Source: Mycolicibacterium thermoresistibile (GTDB lineage: Bacteria > Actinomycetota > Actinomycetes > Mycobacteriales > Mycobacteriaceae). Taken from it: 64,000 bases of DNA. Both the position numbers and the translations under genes were made by a program. Shown here in pieces: positions 41,128 through 49,860 of the stretch. Under the pieces are notes generated by a model. It worked only from the letters and a program-made list of their open reading frames with translations. It made no database searches and had not been told where the DNA came from. Where the stretch lies: assembly GCF_900187065.1 (NCBI RefSeq), contig NZ_LT906483.1, positions 3,100,001 through 3,164,000 on the forward strand, given 5' to 3'. The number at the start of each line of letters is the position of its first letter. Positions within the stretch are counted from its first letter, which is position 1.

Positions 41128-42447
41128 CTAACCGGCGCGGCGCGGGACACGCACCGCCAGCATCGCCACCAGACCTGCGACCAGGACCACACACAGCCCC
41201 GCCATGCCCGCGCGGTCGGTGCCGAACAGGTCGATGAAGGTGAAGAACATCCACGGCGACAGGAACGACATCGCCCGGCCGGTGGTGGTGTAGAGACCGA
41301 AGGCCACCCCCTCCTTGCCCAGGGTGGCCATCCGCAGCATCAACGTCCGGGCCGACGACTGGGTCGGCCCGATGAACATGCACAGCAGCAGCCCGCAGAT
41401 CCAGAACGCCGCCGCGCCGGACAGGTTCAGCAGCGTCAGTCCGGTGGCGATCATGGCGGCCAGGGAGCCGATGATCACCGGTTTGGACCCGACCCGGTCG
41501 TCGACCAGTCCGCCCAGGACGGCGCCGATCGCGGCGATCACCGACGCGCACACCCCGAACAACAGCACATCGGCTTCGGACACCCCGTACACGGTGACGC
41601 CGAGCACCGCGCCGAACGCGAACACCCCGGCCAGCCCGTCCCGGAACACCGCGCTGGCGATCAGGTAGTAGACCACGTTGCGGTCCCGGCGCCATTCGCC
41701 GGCGAGCTCGGCGGCCAGTCTGCGGTAGGCGCCCAGGAATCCGGTCCGGGCGCGGTGGCCGTCGTCGGGCGGGCTGGGCACGGTGATCAGCACCGGCAAC
41801 GCGAACAGCAGGAACCACGCCGCGGTCAGCAGCATCGCCGCCCGCACGTTCAGACCGTCGGCCACCGGGAGACCGAGCAGCCCGCGCCGGTCCCCCTCGC
41901 CGGCGATGAATCCGGCATAGACCACCAGCAGCAGCGTGACGCTGCCGAAATAGCCCATCGCCCAGCCGAATCCGGAGACCCTCCCGGAGTTCTGCGGCGT
42001 CGACAGCTGCCGTAGCATGGCGTTGTACGGCACCGTGGCCAGTTCACTGGTGGCGGCCGCGCAGGCCAGCAGCACCAGCGCCGGCCACAGATATCGGTGG
42101 TCGTCGCGGATCAGGCTCATCGCCGCGGTCAGCGCCACCGTCAGACCGGTCAGCACGCCCAGCGCGGCGCGGCGCCGCCGGGGTGCCTCCACCCAGACGC
42201 CGGTGGCGGGCGCGAGCACCGCGACGGCCAGTCCCCCGGCGGCCATCGCCCGGCCCAGCCAGCCGGCCGCGGAGGTGTCCCCGGGCAGATCCGCACCGAC
42301 CGTCCCGGTCAGGTAGACGGCGAACACGAAGGTGATGACGATCGCGTTGAAGCCGGTCGAACCGCAGTCCCACAGCGCCCACGCGAGAACCTGGGACCGC
42401 TGGGCCGGTTGGCTGGGTGGCCGGCCCACGCGGCGGGTCTGGCTCAT
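41128..42447 (-). CDS. MFS permease (UMF1/Atg22-like)
   Basis: A 439-residue membrane protein with about 12 helices, the counterpart of Rv2508c (445 residues). The motifs VLAWALWDCGSTGFNAIV at the N-terminus and YNAMLRQLSTPQNSGRVSG after the first helices are typical of the UMF1/vacuole-effluxer-like MFS branch, whose substrates are unknown in bacteria. It starts at ATG 42447; a longer frame to 42939 overlaps cmrA on the other strand and is rejected. It lies back-to-back with cmrA, 25 bases apart. Confidence 0.83.
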   Translation of the reverse strand: MSQTRRVGRPPSQPAQRSQVLAWALWDCGSTGFNAIVITFVFAVYLTGTVGADLPGDTSAAGWLGRAMAAGGLAVAVLAPATGVWVEAPRRRRAALGVLTGLTVALTAAMSLIRDDHRYLWPALVLLACAAATSELATVPYNAMLRQLSTPQNSGRVSGFGWAMGYFGSVTLLLVVYAGFIAGEGDRRGLLGLPVADGLNVRAAMLLTAAWFLLFALPVLITVPSPPDDGHRARTGFLGAYRRLAAELAGEWRRDRNVVYYLIASAVFRDGLAGVFAFGAVLGVTVYGVSEADVLLFGVCASVIAAIGAVLGGLVDDRVGSKPVIIGSLAAMIATGLTLLNLSGAAAFWICGLLLCMFIGPTQSSARTLMLRMATLGKEGVAFGLYTTTGRAMSFLSPWMFFTFIDLFGTDRAGMAGLCVVLVAGLVAMLAVRVPRRAG

Positions 42448-42472
42448 GAGCGCCCACGATATAGTCCCGCGC

Positions 42473-43279
42473 ATGCCCGTACCCGAGCCCACTCCGGACG
42501 CCCGCGCCGTCATCACCGGCGCATCGCAGAACATCGGCGCCGCGTTGGCCACCGAACTCGCCGCCCGCGGCCACAACCTGATCGTCACCGCGCGCCGCGC
42601 CGAGGTGCTCACCGAACTGGCCGACCGGCTCACCGATCGCCACGGTGTGACCGTCGAGGTGCGACCGCTCGATCTGGCCGACCCCGAGCAGCGCGGCACC
42701 CTGTGCGCCGAACTCGCCGAGCGGGAGATCTCGATCCTGTGCGCCAACGCCGGGGTCGCCACATTCGGCCCGGTGCACAAGCTCGACCCCGCCGAGGAGA
42801 AGGCGCAGGTGCAGCTCAACGTGCTGGGCGTGCACGATCTGGTGCTGGCCGTGCTGCCCGGGATGGTCCAGCGCCGTGCCGGCGGCATCCTGATATCCGG
42901 GTCGGCGGCCGGGAATTCGCCGATCCCGAACAACGCCACCTACGCGGCGACGAAGGCGTTCGCCAACACGTTCAGCGAGTCACTGCGCGGCGAGCTCAAG
43001 GATCTCGGCGTGCACGTCACCCTGCTGGCGCCCGGGCCGGTGCGCAGCGATCTGCCGGACCCGTCGGAGGCCTCGCTGGTGGACCGCCTGGTGCCCGACT
43101 TCCTGTGGATCTCCACCGAGCACACCGCCAAGCTGTCGTTGGATGGGTTGGCGGCCAACAAGATGCGGGTGGTGCCGGGGCTCACCTCGAAGGCGATGTC
43201 GGTGGCCAGCGGATATGCGCCCCGCGCGATCGTCGCCCCGATCGTCGGCGCGTTCTACAAGAAGCTCGGCGGCGGCTGA
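42473..43279 (+). CDS. cmrA: Mycolate reductase CmrA (SDR family)
   Basis: A 268-residue short-chain dehydrogenase, the same length as Rv2509. It has cofactor motif TGASQNIG (15-22), NAG, and catalytic Tyr157 and Lys161 (YAATK). The corynebacterial homologue CmrA and the M. smegmatis homologue reduce the 3-oxo group of newly condensed mycolic acid precursor to the mature beta-hydroxy form. The extended C-terminus (ASGYAPRAIVAPIVGAFYKKLGGG) may bind the membrane. The ATG at 42473 is 25 bases from the divergent MFS gene start. Confidence 0.87.
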   Translation: MPVPEPTPDARAVITGASQNIGAALATELAARGHNLIVTARRAEVLTELADRLTDRHGVTVEVRPLDLADPEQRGTLCAELAEREISILCANAGVATFGPVHKLDPAEEKAQVQLNVLGVHDLVLAVLPGMVQRRAGGILISGSAAGNSPIPNNATYAATKAFANTFSESLRGELKDLGVHVTLLAPGPVRSDLPDPSEASLVDRLVPDFLWISTEHTAKLSLDGLAANKMRVVPGLTSKAMSVASGYAPRAIVAPIVGAFYKKLGGG

Positions 43280-43304
43280 GGTTCCGCTGCCCTTCCGCAG
43301 CCGG

Positions 43305-44912
43305 TCAGCGGCGGCGCCGGCGTCGGCGGCCGGTGCCGAAGATGCTGCGGGTGATCTCGCGGCCGATCACCGTGCCGGCCGAGCGCATCGCGCTCTTGAA
43401 CGCGGGGCTGTCCATCACCTTGTCCAGCAGGCCGGGCCCCTGCGGTTCGACCGGCGCGGGCATCGGTGGGAGATCGAGCCCGGCGGGCACGGGCGGCAGA
43501 TCCGGCGCCGGGACGGGTGCGGTCGGCTCGGGCTCGGGTGGGGCCAGCGCGGCGGCCAGCCGCTCATAGGCCGATTCCCGGTCGATGGTCTGGCCGTACT
43601 CGGCCTGCAGGGGGCTGGACTTGGCGGCCGCCGCGATCGCGTCCTCCCCGATGGTGTCCATCAGCGAGCGCGGTGCGCGCATCAGGGTGCGGGCGACCGG
43701 GGTCGGCGCACCCTTCTCCGAGAGCACCGTGACCACCGCTTCGCCGATGCCCAGCGATGTCAGCGTCGACTCAAGGTCGTAGACATCGGTTTTCGGATAG
43801 GTGCGCACGGTCTTGCGCAGCGCCTTCTGGTCGTCGGGGGTGAACGCCCGCAACGCGTGCTGGACACGGGCCCCGAGCTGGCTGAGCACGTCGTTGGGCA
43901 CATCGGTGGGCAGCTGGGTGCAGAAGAACACCCCGACACCCTTGGACCGGATCAGCTTGACGGTCTGCTCCACCTGTTCGAGGAACGCCTTGGAGGCGTC
44001 GTTGAACAACAGGTGCGCCTCGTCGAAGAAGAACACCAGTTTGGGTTTGTCCAGATCACCGACCTCGGGCAGGTTGGTGAACAGATCGGCCAGCACCCAC
44101 ATCAGGAAAGTGGAGAACATCACCGGGCGGGCCGCCTGATTGCCCAGCTCGAACAGGGTGATGACGCCGCGGCCCTGATCATCGACGCGCAGCAGGTCCT
44201 CGGGCTCCAGTTCGGGCTCACCGAAGAAGGTGTCGCCGCCGTCGGCCTCGAGGTTGATCAGCGCACGCAGGATCACCCCGGCGGTGGTGGGTGACACCGC
44301 ACCGAGGGACTTCAGCTGCGGTTTGCCCTCATCGCTGACGAGGAACTGGATCACCGACCGCAGATCCTTCAGGTCCAGCAACGGCAACCCCTGCTGGTCG
44401 GCCCAGTAGCAGATCAGCCCCAGGGTGGACTCCTGAGTCTGGTTGAGCCCCAGCACCTTCGACAGCAGGATGGGACCGAAGCTGGAGACGGTGGCGCGCA
44501 CCGGCACGCCGATGCCGCTGGTGCCGAGGCCGAGGAACTCCACCGGATATCCGGTCGGGGTCCAGTCGTCGCCGGTGTCGGCGGCGCGCTGGGTGATCTT
44601 CTCCCCCGGTTCACCGGGCCGGGCCAGACCGCTCAGATCGCCTTTGATGTCGGCCATCACGACCGGCACCCCGGCTGCGGAGAGCTGCTCGGCCATCAAC
44701 TGCAACGATTTGGTCTTCCCGGTCCCGGTGGCGCCGGCGATCAACCCGTGCCGGTTGACGGTCGCCATTGGAATGCGGACCTGGGCGTCCGGGTCGGTGA
44801 CGGGACCCTCGGGACCGTCCACCATGACGCTGCCCAACTGCAGTGCCGCACCGGACACCGCATAGCCGGCGGCGATGTCCTGCGCCGGGTTGGCTGTCGA
44901 TCCGCTTGTCAT
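43305..44912 (-). CDS. HerA/DUF853-like P-loop ATPase
   Basis: A 535-residue ATPase, counterpart of Rv2510c. Walker A is GATGTGKT (60-67). A Walker B-like LVFFFDEAHLLF occurs in the middle. The family (DUF853, YjgR/HerA-like) is related to DNA-translocating pumps, but its substrate is not established. The C-terminus is low-complexity (Pro-rich, then RRRRRR). It starts at ATG 44912 with AAGGGA upstream; the longer frame to 45578 runs antisense through orn and is rejected. It is convergent with cmrA (25-base gap) and divergent from orn. Confidence 0.82.
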   Translation of the reverse strand: MTSGSTANPAQDIAAGYAVSGAALQLGSVMVDGPEGPVTDPDAQVRIPMATVNRHGLIAGATGTGKTKSLQLMAEQLSAAGVPVVMADIKGDLSGLARPGEPGEKITQRAADTGDDWTPTGYPVEFLGLGTSGIGVPVRATVSSFGPILLSKVLGLNQTQESTLGLICYWADQQGLPLLDLKDLRSVIQFLVSDEGKPQLKSLGAVSPTTAGVILRALINLEADGGDTFFGEPELEPEDLLRVDDQGRGVITLFELGNQAARPVMFSTFLMWVLADLFTNLPEVGDLDKPKLVFFFDEAHLLFNDASKAFLEQVEQTVKLIRSKGVGVFFCTQLPTDVPNDVLSQLGARVQHALRAFTPDDQKALRKTVRTYPKTDVYDLESTLTSLGIGEAVVTVLSEKGAPTPVARTLMRAPRSLMDTIGEDAIAAAAKSSPLQAEYGQTIDRESAYERLAAALAPPEPEPTAPVPAPDLPPVPAGLDLPPMPAPVEPQGPGLLDKVMDSPAFKSAMRSAGTVIGREITRSIFGTGRRRRRRR

Positions 44913-45086
44913 GCCCGATCCCTTCTGCCCGATGCGGCCCGCTGATCGGCTCCTGACACTACTGAACGCACGCGGTCGCGGGTATGGCCCGCGGTGAGTC
45001 GTCCGGCGGGCTGCCCCGACGGGCATCTCCCGATGGGCCTCTCCCGATGGGCATCGGCCGGCCCGATGGGCATAGTCTGGAGCGCT

Positions 45087-45734
45087 GTGCGTGACGAACT
45101 GGTGTGGATCGACTGTGAGATGACCGGCCTGGACCTCAAATCCGACCGGCTCATCGAGATTGCGGTGTTGGTCACCGACGCCGACCTGAACATCCTCGGC
45201 GAGGGGCTCGACGTGGTCATCCACACCGACGACGAGGCCCTGGACAACATGATCCCGGTGGTGACCGAGATGCACACCCGGTCGGGCCTGATCGACGAGG
45301 TGCGGGCGTCCACGATCGATCTGGCGACCGCCGAGGAGATGGTCCTCGACTACGTCCGCAGCCACGTCAAACAGGCCAAGACGGCGCCGCTGGCCGGTAA
45401 CTCCATCGCCACCGACCGCGGCTTCATCGCCCGCGACATGCCCAAGCTCGACGATTACCTGCATTACCGGATGATCGACGTGAGCTCGATCAAGGAGCTG
45501 TGCCGGCGCTGGTATCCGCGGATCTACTTCGGTCAGCCGGAGAAGGGTCTGGCCCACCGCGCGCTCGCGGACATCCACGAGTCCATCCGCGAGTTGCAGT
45601 ACTACCGGCGCACCGCGTTCGTCCCCCCGCCCGGGCCGTCGACCAGCGAGATCGCCGCGATCGCGGCCGAGCTCGGCGGCACTCCGAGCAGCCCGGACGG
45701 GACCGATTCGTCGTCTGAACCTTCGACCGGCTAA
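45087..45734 (+). CDS. orn: Oligoribonuclease
   Basis: A 215-residue DEDDh exonuclease that degrades 2-5-nt RNAs (including pGpG from cyclic di-GMP) to mononucleotides. Metal ligands are Asp9 and Glu11 in [10 protein letters not shown]. The later conserved block [15 protein letters not shown] and the C-terminal [18 protein letters not shown] supply the other Asp/His residues. Length and sequence match Rv2511. GTG 45087 is chosen (GGAG upstream) because it begins exactly at the conserved [10 protein letters not shown]; an upstream frame start at 44994 adds an unconserved Pro/Gly segment. tRNA-His follows. Confidence 0.94.
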   Translation: MRDELVWIDCEMTGLDLKSDRLIEIAVLVTDADLNILGEGLDVVIHTDDEALDNMIPVVTEMHTRSGLIDEVRASTIDLATAEEMVLDYVRSHVKQAKTAPLAGNSIATDRGFIARDMPKLDDYLHYRMIDVSSIKELCRRWYPRIYFGQPEKGLAHRALADIHESIRELQYYRRTAFVPPPGPSTSEIAAIAAELGGTPSSPDGTDSSSEPSTG

Positions 45735-45774
45735 TATCGATGATGCGGGCGATGTTCCGACAGCGCTCGCGATG

Positions 45775-45847
45775 GTGGCTGTAGTTCAGTTGGTAGAGCA
45801 CCAGGTTGTGATCCTGGGTGTCGCGGGTTCGAGTCCCGTCAGCCACC
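45775..45847 (+). tRNA. tRNA-His (GUG)
   Basis: Acceptor strands GTGGCTG (45775-45781) and CAGCCAC pair fully. The anticodon loop TTGTGAT gives GUG. G45774 can serve as the extra -1 guanosine of tRNA-His pairing with C45847. No CCA is encoded. Confidence 0.95.
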
Positions 45848-45857
45848 CCTACCGGTG

Positions 45858-45895
45858 ACACCGCCCCATCCGCGAATCCGCGGGTGGGGCGGTGT
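45858..45895 (+). terminator. Strong hairpin terminator after tRNA-His
   Basis: Bases 45858-45874 pair with 45879-45895 (17 bp with one G-U) around an AATC loop, starting 11 bases after the tRNA and followed directly by T-rich sequence. Confidence 0.8.
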
Positions 45896-45896
45896 T

Positions 45897-46009
45897 CGTT
45901 TTGTCGTGTTCGTTTTGTCGTTGCTCGTTTTGTCGTTGCTCGTTTTGTCGTTGCTCGTTTTGTCGTTGCTCGTTTTGTCGCGATCGTTTTGTCGTTGGTC
46001 GTCTTGTCG
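45897..46009. repeat. T-rich tandem repeat, core CGTTTTGTCG every 14-15 bp
   Basis: Seven exact copies of CGTTTTGTCG start at 45897, 45911, 45926, 45941, 45956, 45971 and 45985. An eighth (CGTCTTGTCG) starts at 46000. The middle copies share the 15-bp unit TCGTTTTGTCGTTGC. All six frames can be open through it, which gives false ORFs, but no coding bias or start signal supports a gene. Confidence 0.9.
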
Positions 46010-46055
46010 TGCTCGTGGCGCCGCTCGCGGAAGCCCTCCCTCTCGGTCCCGGAAA

Positions 46056-46100
46056 CGCAGAACGCGGGCGCCGAGACTTCCCTCGGGCCCGCGTTCTGCG
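46056..46100 (-). terminator. Hairpin terminator after the L,D-transpeptidase gene
   Basis: A 14-bp perfect inverted repeat (46056-46069 with 46087-46100) extended by five more pairs past a bulged G. It lies 15 bases beyond the ldt stop and between it and the T-rich array. Confidence 0.7.
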
Positions 46101-46115
46101 GAATTGCTCACACGA

Positions 46116-47318
46116 TCACACGTTGGCGTTGCCGGCCTTCCACTGCTCCCACGGGATGTTCCAGTCACCGAGTCCGTCGGTTCCGGGCAGGACCGTGCCG
46201 ACGGTGTTCACCACTTCGATGATGTCGCCGCGCTTGCTGTTCTCGTAGAACCATTTGGCGTTCGACGGGCTGACGTTGATGCAGCCGTGGCTGACGTTGC
46301 TGTAGCCCTGGCTGCCCACCGACCACGGCGCACTGTGGACGTAGATGCCGCTGTAGGACATCTGCACCGCCCAGTCGACCTCGGTGCGGTAGCCGTTCGG
46401 GGAGTTCACCGGCACACCGTAGGTGGACGAGTCCATCACCATGTGGGCCCGCTTGTCCCCGACGATGTACACGCCGTTGTTCGTCGGCGTCGAGTCCTTG
46501 CCCATCGACACCGGCATCGTCTTGACGACCTCGCCGTTGCGCCGCACGGTCAGCGTCTTGGTGTTGTCGTCGACGGTGGAGATCACCTCGTCGCCGATGG
46601 TGAAGTGGGTCTTGGTGTTGCGCTGGCCGAACAGCCCGTCGCCGAGGTCGACGCCGTAGGTGTTCACCTCGACCTCCACGGTGGTGCCGGGCTTCCAGTA
46701 GGACGCCGGCCGCCACCGCACCTCGCGGTTGTTCAGCCAGTAGAACGCGCCCTCCACCGGTGGGTTGGTGGTGACCTTGATCGCCCGCTCGGCGGCCGCC
46801 CGGTTCGGGATGTTCTCGTCGAAGCGGACCGCCACCGGCTGGCCGACGCCCACCACCTCACCAGGGCTGGGCACCACATACGGCATGGTCAGATTGGCCG
46901 GCGAGTGGGTCTCGAACGTCATCTCGCGGGTGGTGACCCCACCGAGGCCCAGCGACTGCGCGGTGATGGTGTACTGCCGGTTGTAACCCAGCGGTTCGGT
47001 CGTCGACCAGCTGACGCCGTCCTCGCTGAACTCGCCTTCCACGGTCCGGCCCTGCTCGTTGACCATCGTCACCGCGCCGAGCACCCCGTTCTCGGCGCTG
47101 ACCGTCACCGGCTCGTCGACCGGAACGCCGACCGCCTTGTCAGTGACCGACGCAGTGACCCTGGGCACCAACAGATCGCCGTACGGTGTGCCCTTGTCGG
47201 TGATCACCTTCGGCTGATCGGAAGCGCCGCCGCCGCTGCATGCGCTGAGGGCGAGAACAACCACCGAGAGCAACCCGGTGATCAGCCACCAGCGACTGCG
47301 CCAGCGCGGTCGGGTCAT
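46116..47318 (-). CDS. ldtB: Lipoprotein L,D-transpeptidase (LdtMt2-like)
   Basis: A 400-residue envelope enzyme forming 3-3 peptidoglycan cross-links, counterpart of Rv2518c (LppS/LdtMt2, 408 residues). From ATG 47318 the signal peptide is [11 protein letters not shown] followed by a hydrophobic core and lipobox LSAC, so it is predicted lipidated at the Cys near residue 27. Two immunoglobulin-like domains precede the YkuD catalytic domain, with catalytic Cys346 in [16 protein letters not shown]. The family is a target of carbapenems. A frame to 47435 exists; 47318 is preferred because it gives a proper lipoprotein signal. Confidence 0.92.
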   Translation of the reverse strand: MTRPRWRSRWWLITGLLSVVVLALSACSGGGASDQPKVITDKGTPYGDLLVPRVTASVTDKAVGVPVDEPVTVSAENGVLGAVTMVNEQGRTVEGEFSEDGVSWSTTEPLGYNRQYTITAQSLGLGGVTTREMTFETHSPANLTMPYVVPSPGEVVGVGQPVAVRFDENIPNRAAAERAIKVTTNPPVEGAFYWLNNREVRWRPASYWKPGTTVEVEVNTYGVDLGDGLFGQRNTKTHFTIGDEVISTVDDNTKTLTVRRNGEVVKTMPVSMGKDSTPTNNGVYIVGDKRAHMVMDSSTYGVPVNSPNGYRTEVDWAVQMSYSGIYVHSAPWSVGSQGYSNVSHGCINVSPSNAKWFYENSKRGDIIEVVNTVGTVLPGTDGLGDWNIPWEQWKAGNANV

Positions 47319-47459
47319 CCCCCTGACCTGCCACATCTTTTGATCCACCTCACACCCACGACTGCTGCACGAAAAACCTGTCGGCAACAGTCTAGAGGCA
47401 GTCGGGCACTGCCACTGACCGGCGCGATGCGGCACACACCACAGTCCCGGCCTGGGAAT

Positions 47460-47489
47460 TTCACGATCGGGCCCGACGTTTGTTATTGT
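47460..47489 (+). promoter_or_regulatory. Candidate promoter of tRNA-Lys
   Basis: TTCACG (47460-47465), 18 bases, then TATTGT (47484-47489); transcription would start a few bases before the tRNA at 47500. Confidence 0.4.
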
Positions 47490-47499
47490 CGCTCCCGCG

Positions 47500-47572
<73 letters not shown>

Positions 47573-47582
47573 CAGGAACAGC

Positions 47583-47608
47583 GAAACCCCCGCTTCGGCG
47601 GGGGTTTC
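47583..47608 (+). terminator. Intrinsic terminator after tRNA-Lys
   Basis: GAAACCCCCGC, loop TTCG, GCGGGGGTTTC: an 11-bp perfect stem with a stable UUCG-type loop, 11 bases after the tRNA. Confidence 0.85.
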
Positions 47609-47639
47609 GTCGTGTTCGGGTGGTGTGTATGAGCGGCGG

Positions 47640-47824
47640 CGGGTGTGCCCTGGCTGCGGCGGGTGCGCACGTGCTGCGGCGGGTGTGTACGTGCTGCGGG
47701 AAATCGGCCGAATCAGCACCACGGACGCACCGTCGACTCAGCTGAGGCACCGGCAACTCAGCCGGCGCACGCTCAAGTCAGCCCACGCACGCTCTTGTCG
47801 GCCCACGCACGATCAGTGGGAGCC
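47640..47824. repeat. Minisatellite block 1 (20-bp units around a TCGGCCGA centre)
   Basis: Units 47724-47743, 47744-47763, 47764-47783 and 47784-47803, plus a decayed fifth unit, fit the consensus GACGCACGCTCAACTCAGCC. The left side (47650-47700) has GC-rich 20-21-bp units resembling the same repeat on the other strand, so the block is roughly symmetrical about AAATCGGCCGAATC (47701-47714). No credible gene crosses it. Confidence 0.75.
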
Positions 47825-47950
47825 GACCGGGGACGTGCTGCCAGGAGAGGGTTCGCGTCCTGCCGTTCTGGGAAGCGATCCGGCATGCGCATTCAAGAGT
47901 GCGACCACCGCGACGGCTGTGCATCAGCTGTCGCAGCTGTGCGGACACCG

Positions 47951-48140
47951 TGGCGGGTGTGCACTGGCTGCGCCGAACGTGTCCGCGCTGCGGGAAATCG
48001 GCCGAATCAGCACCGTGGATGCACGGTCGACTCGGCTCACGCACGCTCAGGTCAGCCCACTCACCGTCGACTCAGCCGACGCACGCTCAGGTCGGCCGAC
48101 GCACGCTCAACTCGGCCAATGCACGCCGCCCGGTGCACCC
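47951..48140. repeat. Minisatellite block 2 (diverged copy of block 1)
   Basis: Five 20-bp units start at 48018, 48038, 48058, 48078 and 48098 with the same consensus as block 1. The 28-base centre-left segment 47987-48014 is identical to 47693-47720, 294 bases upstream. Spacer 47825-47950 and the tail 48141-48253 contain no gene I can support. Confidence 0.75.
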
Positions 48141-48253
48141 AAGGGAACGGGGCGACGGGCGCCACACAATGGCGTCCGTCACCCCGGTTGGCAACTCCGT
48201 GCGATCTTCTTGATTGCTCTGCGGCCCAAGCACAGCCGACGATCCGAAACCGG

Positions 48254-48634
48254 TCAGGCCGCCTGCGGTTGCGCTTCCGGCACGGCCTCGCCGGCCCGGC
48301 CGTCGATGCTCCGCAGCACACGGTCCTCGCCGCTCGGTTCGCCGCGGTACCGCAGCAGATAGCGGTCGACCTCTTCCTTCGTCATCGGCGGGCTGAAGAT
48401 GTCCATGTTGTCCAACGTCGTCCCGGCGGTGTTCGCCGCCGCCCGCTGACGTGCCCCGATGCGGAACCCGGCCACACAGAGCACCATGCTCGCGACCGCC
48501 GCGGCGCCCAAGACCCACGCCAGCACGCTGCGCATCGCCAACGCGTTCACGAACAGTCCCAGGCCGGCGAACGTCAGCAAAAAGCCCAGATACCCCACAT
48601 ATGTCATCGGTATCCGCTTCAACGCCTTCATCAT
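48254..48634 (-). CDS. Small two-helix membrane protein, divergent from a TetR regulator
   Basis: A 126-residue protein with two membrane helices (about 12-32 and 37-58) followed by a soluble tail containing PPMTKEEVDRYLLRYRGE. I do not recognise a named family; similar small mycobacterial proteins exist but without function. It starts at ATG 48634 preceded by GGGAGGGG. It is transcribed away from a TetR gene across a 121-bp promoter with two palindromes, so it is very likely the regulator's main target. Its stop lies next to minisatellite block 2. Confidence 0.68.
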   Translation of the reverse strand: MMKALKRIPMTYVGYLGFLLTFAGLGLFVNALAMRSVLAWVLGAAAVASMVLCVAGFRIGARQRAAANTAGTTLDNMDIFSPPMTKEEVDRYLLRYRGEPSGEDRVLRSIDGRAGEAVPEAQPQAA

Positions 48635-48656
48635 GACCCCTCCCTCACTCGAGCAA

Positions 48657-48692
48657 CGCTACGTGTAGCGTAGCGCTACATCTAGTGTAGCG
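48657..48692. promoter_or_regulatory. Tandem palindromic operators between the small membrane gene and its TetR
   Basis: CGCTAC-GT-GTAGCG (48657-48670) and CGCTACA-TCTAG-TGTAGCG (48674-48692) are adjacent perfect inverted repeats sharing the CGCTAC half-site, and GTAGCGCTAC between them is itself a palindrome. Confidence 0.75.
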
Positions 48693-48755
48693 TTTTCCCG
48701 GTCGCGGATATTCCGATCGGGCGAAACAGCCGCAACAGACGCAAGGGAGTGTGAG

Positions 48756-49298
48756 ATGGCGGTACGGGACGTGGACGACGGCATCGCGGACGCCACCCTG
48801 GCGCTCCTTCGCACCAAGGGCCCCCGCTCGGCCACGGTGCAGGCCGTCGCCGCGCAGTCCGGAATCGCCAAGACCACCATCTACCGGCGGTTCCGGGACC
48901 GGCGCGACATGCTGTCCGCCGCGCTGTCCCGGGTCGCCCACCCCGACCCGCTGGAACCGGACACCGCCGCACCGGACCGGCTGCGCTGGCTCATCGCCCA
49001 GGCCGTGAAGACCATCGAGGTGGGAATCGGCTACGGCGGTTTCGCCGCCATGCTCACCGATGAGGACCCGGACTTCACGGCGGTGTTCCGCGAGATCCTC
49101 GCCGGCCAGCGCGCCGAACTCGAAGCGGTGATCGACGGCGGCAAGGCCGATGGATCGATCCGCGCCGACGTCGACGGCTCGGCCCTCATCGACGCCGTGG
49201 TCGGCACCCACATCGCCGAACGCGCCCGCGTCGGAGAGGTCGCGGCCGACTGGGAGAACCGCCTGTTCGACCTGTTCTGGCCGACGGTCAGACCCTGA
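48756..49298 (+). CDS. TetR-family transcriptional regulator
   Basis: A 180-residue TetR protein. The helix-turn-helix is at about 10-55 (DATLALLRTKGPRSATVQAV, then QSGIAKTTIYRRFRDRRD); a helical ligand domain with TetR_C-type sequence follows (AGQRAELEAVIDGGKADG). It starts at ATG 48756 with AAGGGAG upstream. It is divergent from the two-helix membrane protein, and the CGCTAC palindromes between them are the probable binding sites for repression of both genes. Ligand unknown. Confidence 0.85.
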   Translation: MAVRDVDDGIADATLALLRTKGPRSATVQAVAAQSGIAKTTIYRRFRDRRDMLSAALSRVAHPDPLEPDTAAPDRLRWLIAQAVKTIEVGIGYGGFAAMLTDEDPDFTAVFREILAGQRAELEAVIDGGKADGSIRADVDGSALIDAVVGTHIAERARVGEVAADWENRLFDLFWPTVRP

Positions 49299-49322
49299 GC
49301 GCCGATGGCCGGCGCTCAGCAG

Positions 49323-49403
49323 GCACAGCCGGCACAAATGGCGCAGATAGCACAGATGGCACAGATGGCACAGATGGCACAGAAAGCACAGATGGCACAG
49401 CCA
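49323..49403. repeat. Nine 9-bp tandem units, consensus GCACAGATG
   Basis: Units start every nine bases from 49323 to 49395; four match the consensus exactly (49350, 49359, 49368, 49386) and the rest differ by one to three bases. In one frame it would encode repeated MAQ, but no ribosome-binding site or conserved extension supports a protein. Confidence 0.85.
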
Positions 49404-49860
49404 TCACCGCCATCGTTGCCATCCCGCAATGTCACTTTGATTGCCCGCCGGATCCGGGGCCGACCCGCTCCAGCCCCGTCAGTCACATCCGACACACTGT
49501 GCTGACAGCCGTCAACGAGTCGGCCCGACGCCTGCCCGTGAATCGCGACTGATAGTTGCGAAAGTAGCTACCGGTGAGTATTTCCGCAGCTCGCGTCTGT
49601 GGATTCATGGCGTTCTGCTACCCTCTGCGTTAGCTGCGGCAGCGCAGCACCGGGGGTCGCGGGGGTTGACAGAGCGAATCGAGGTCTTAGCTGATGGCGA
49701 CGGCAGGTGCGGTGAACGCGACCGACTCGCACACCGGCAATGAGGTAGCTCCGCAACAACCCGTCGCCGTCCGCAACTGCAGCCGCCTGGGCCGGAGCGC
49801 AAATCCGCCCGGTCTGCCGCGCCCCACGTGGTGGTGGCGCCGCCGGCGCTGACGACCCGG
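49404..49860. other. Gene-free stretch between the TetR gene and the DUF3618 gene
   Basis: About 450 bases without a convincing gene. It contains a promoter-like TACCCT near 49618-49623 and TTGACA at 49667. A 51-codon ORF from ATG 49694 (GAGG nine bases upstream) ends in PTWWWRRRR; it has no recognisable relatives to me. Possibly a small RNA or leader; I cannot support more. Confidence 0.3.

Noticed and set aside
45818..46222. Open frames with repeated FVVAR / VLSLL / SFCRC units
   Set aside because: Artefact of the CGTTTTGTCG tandem array, which is open in several frames at once.
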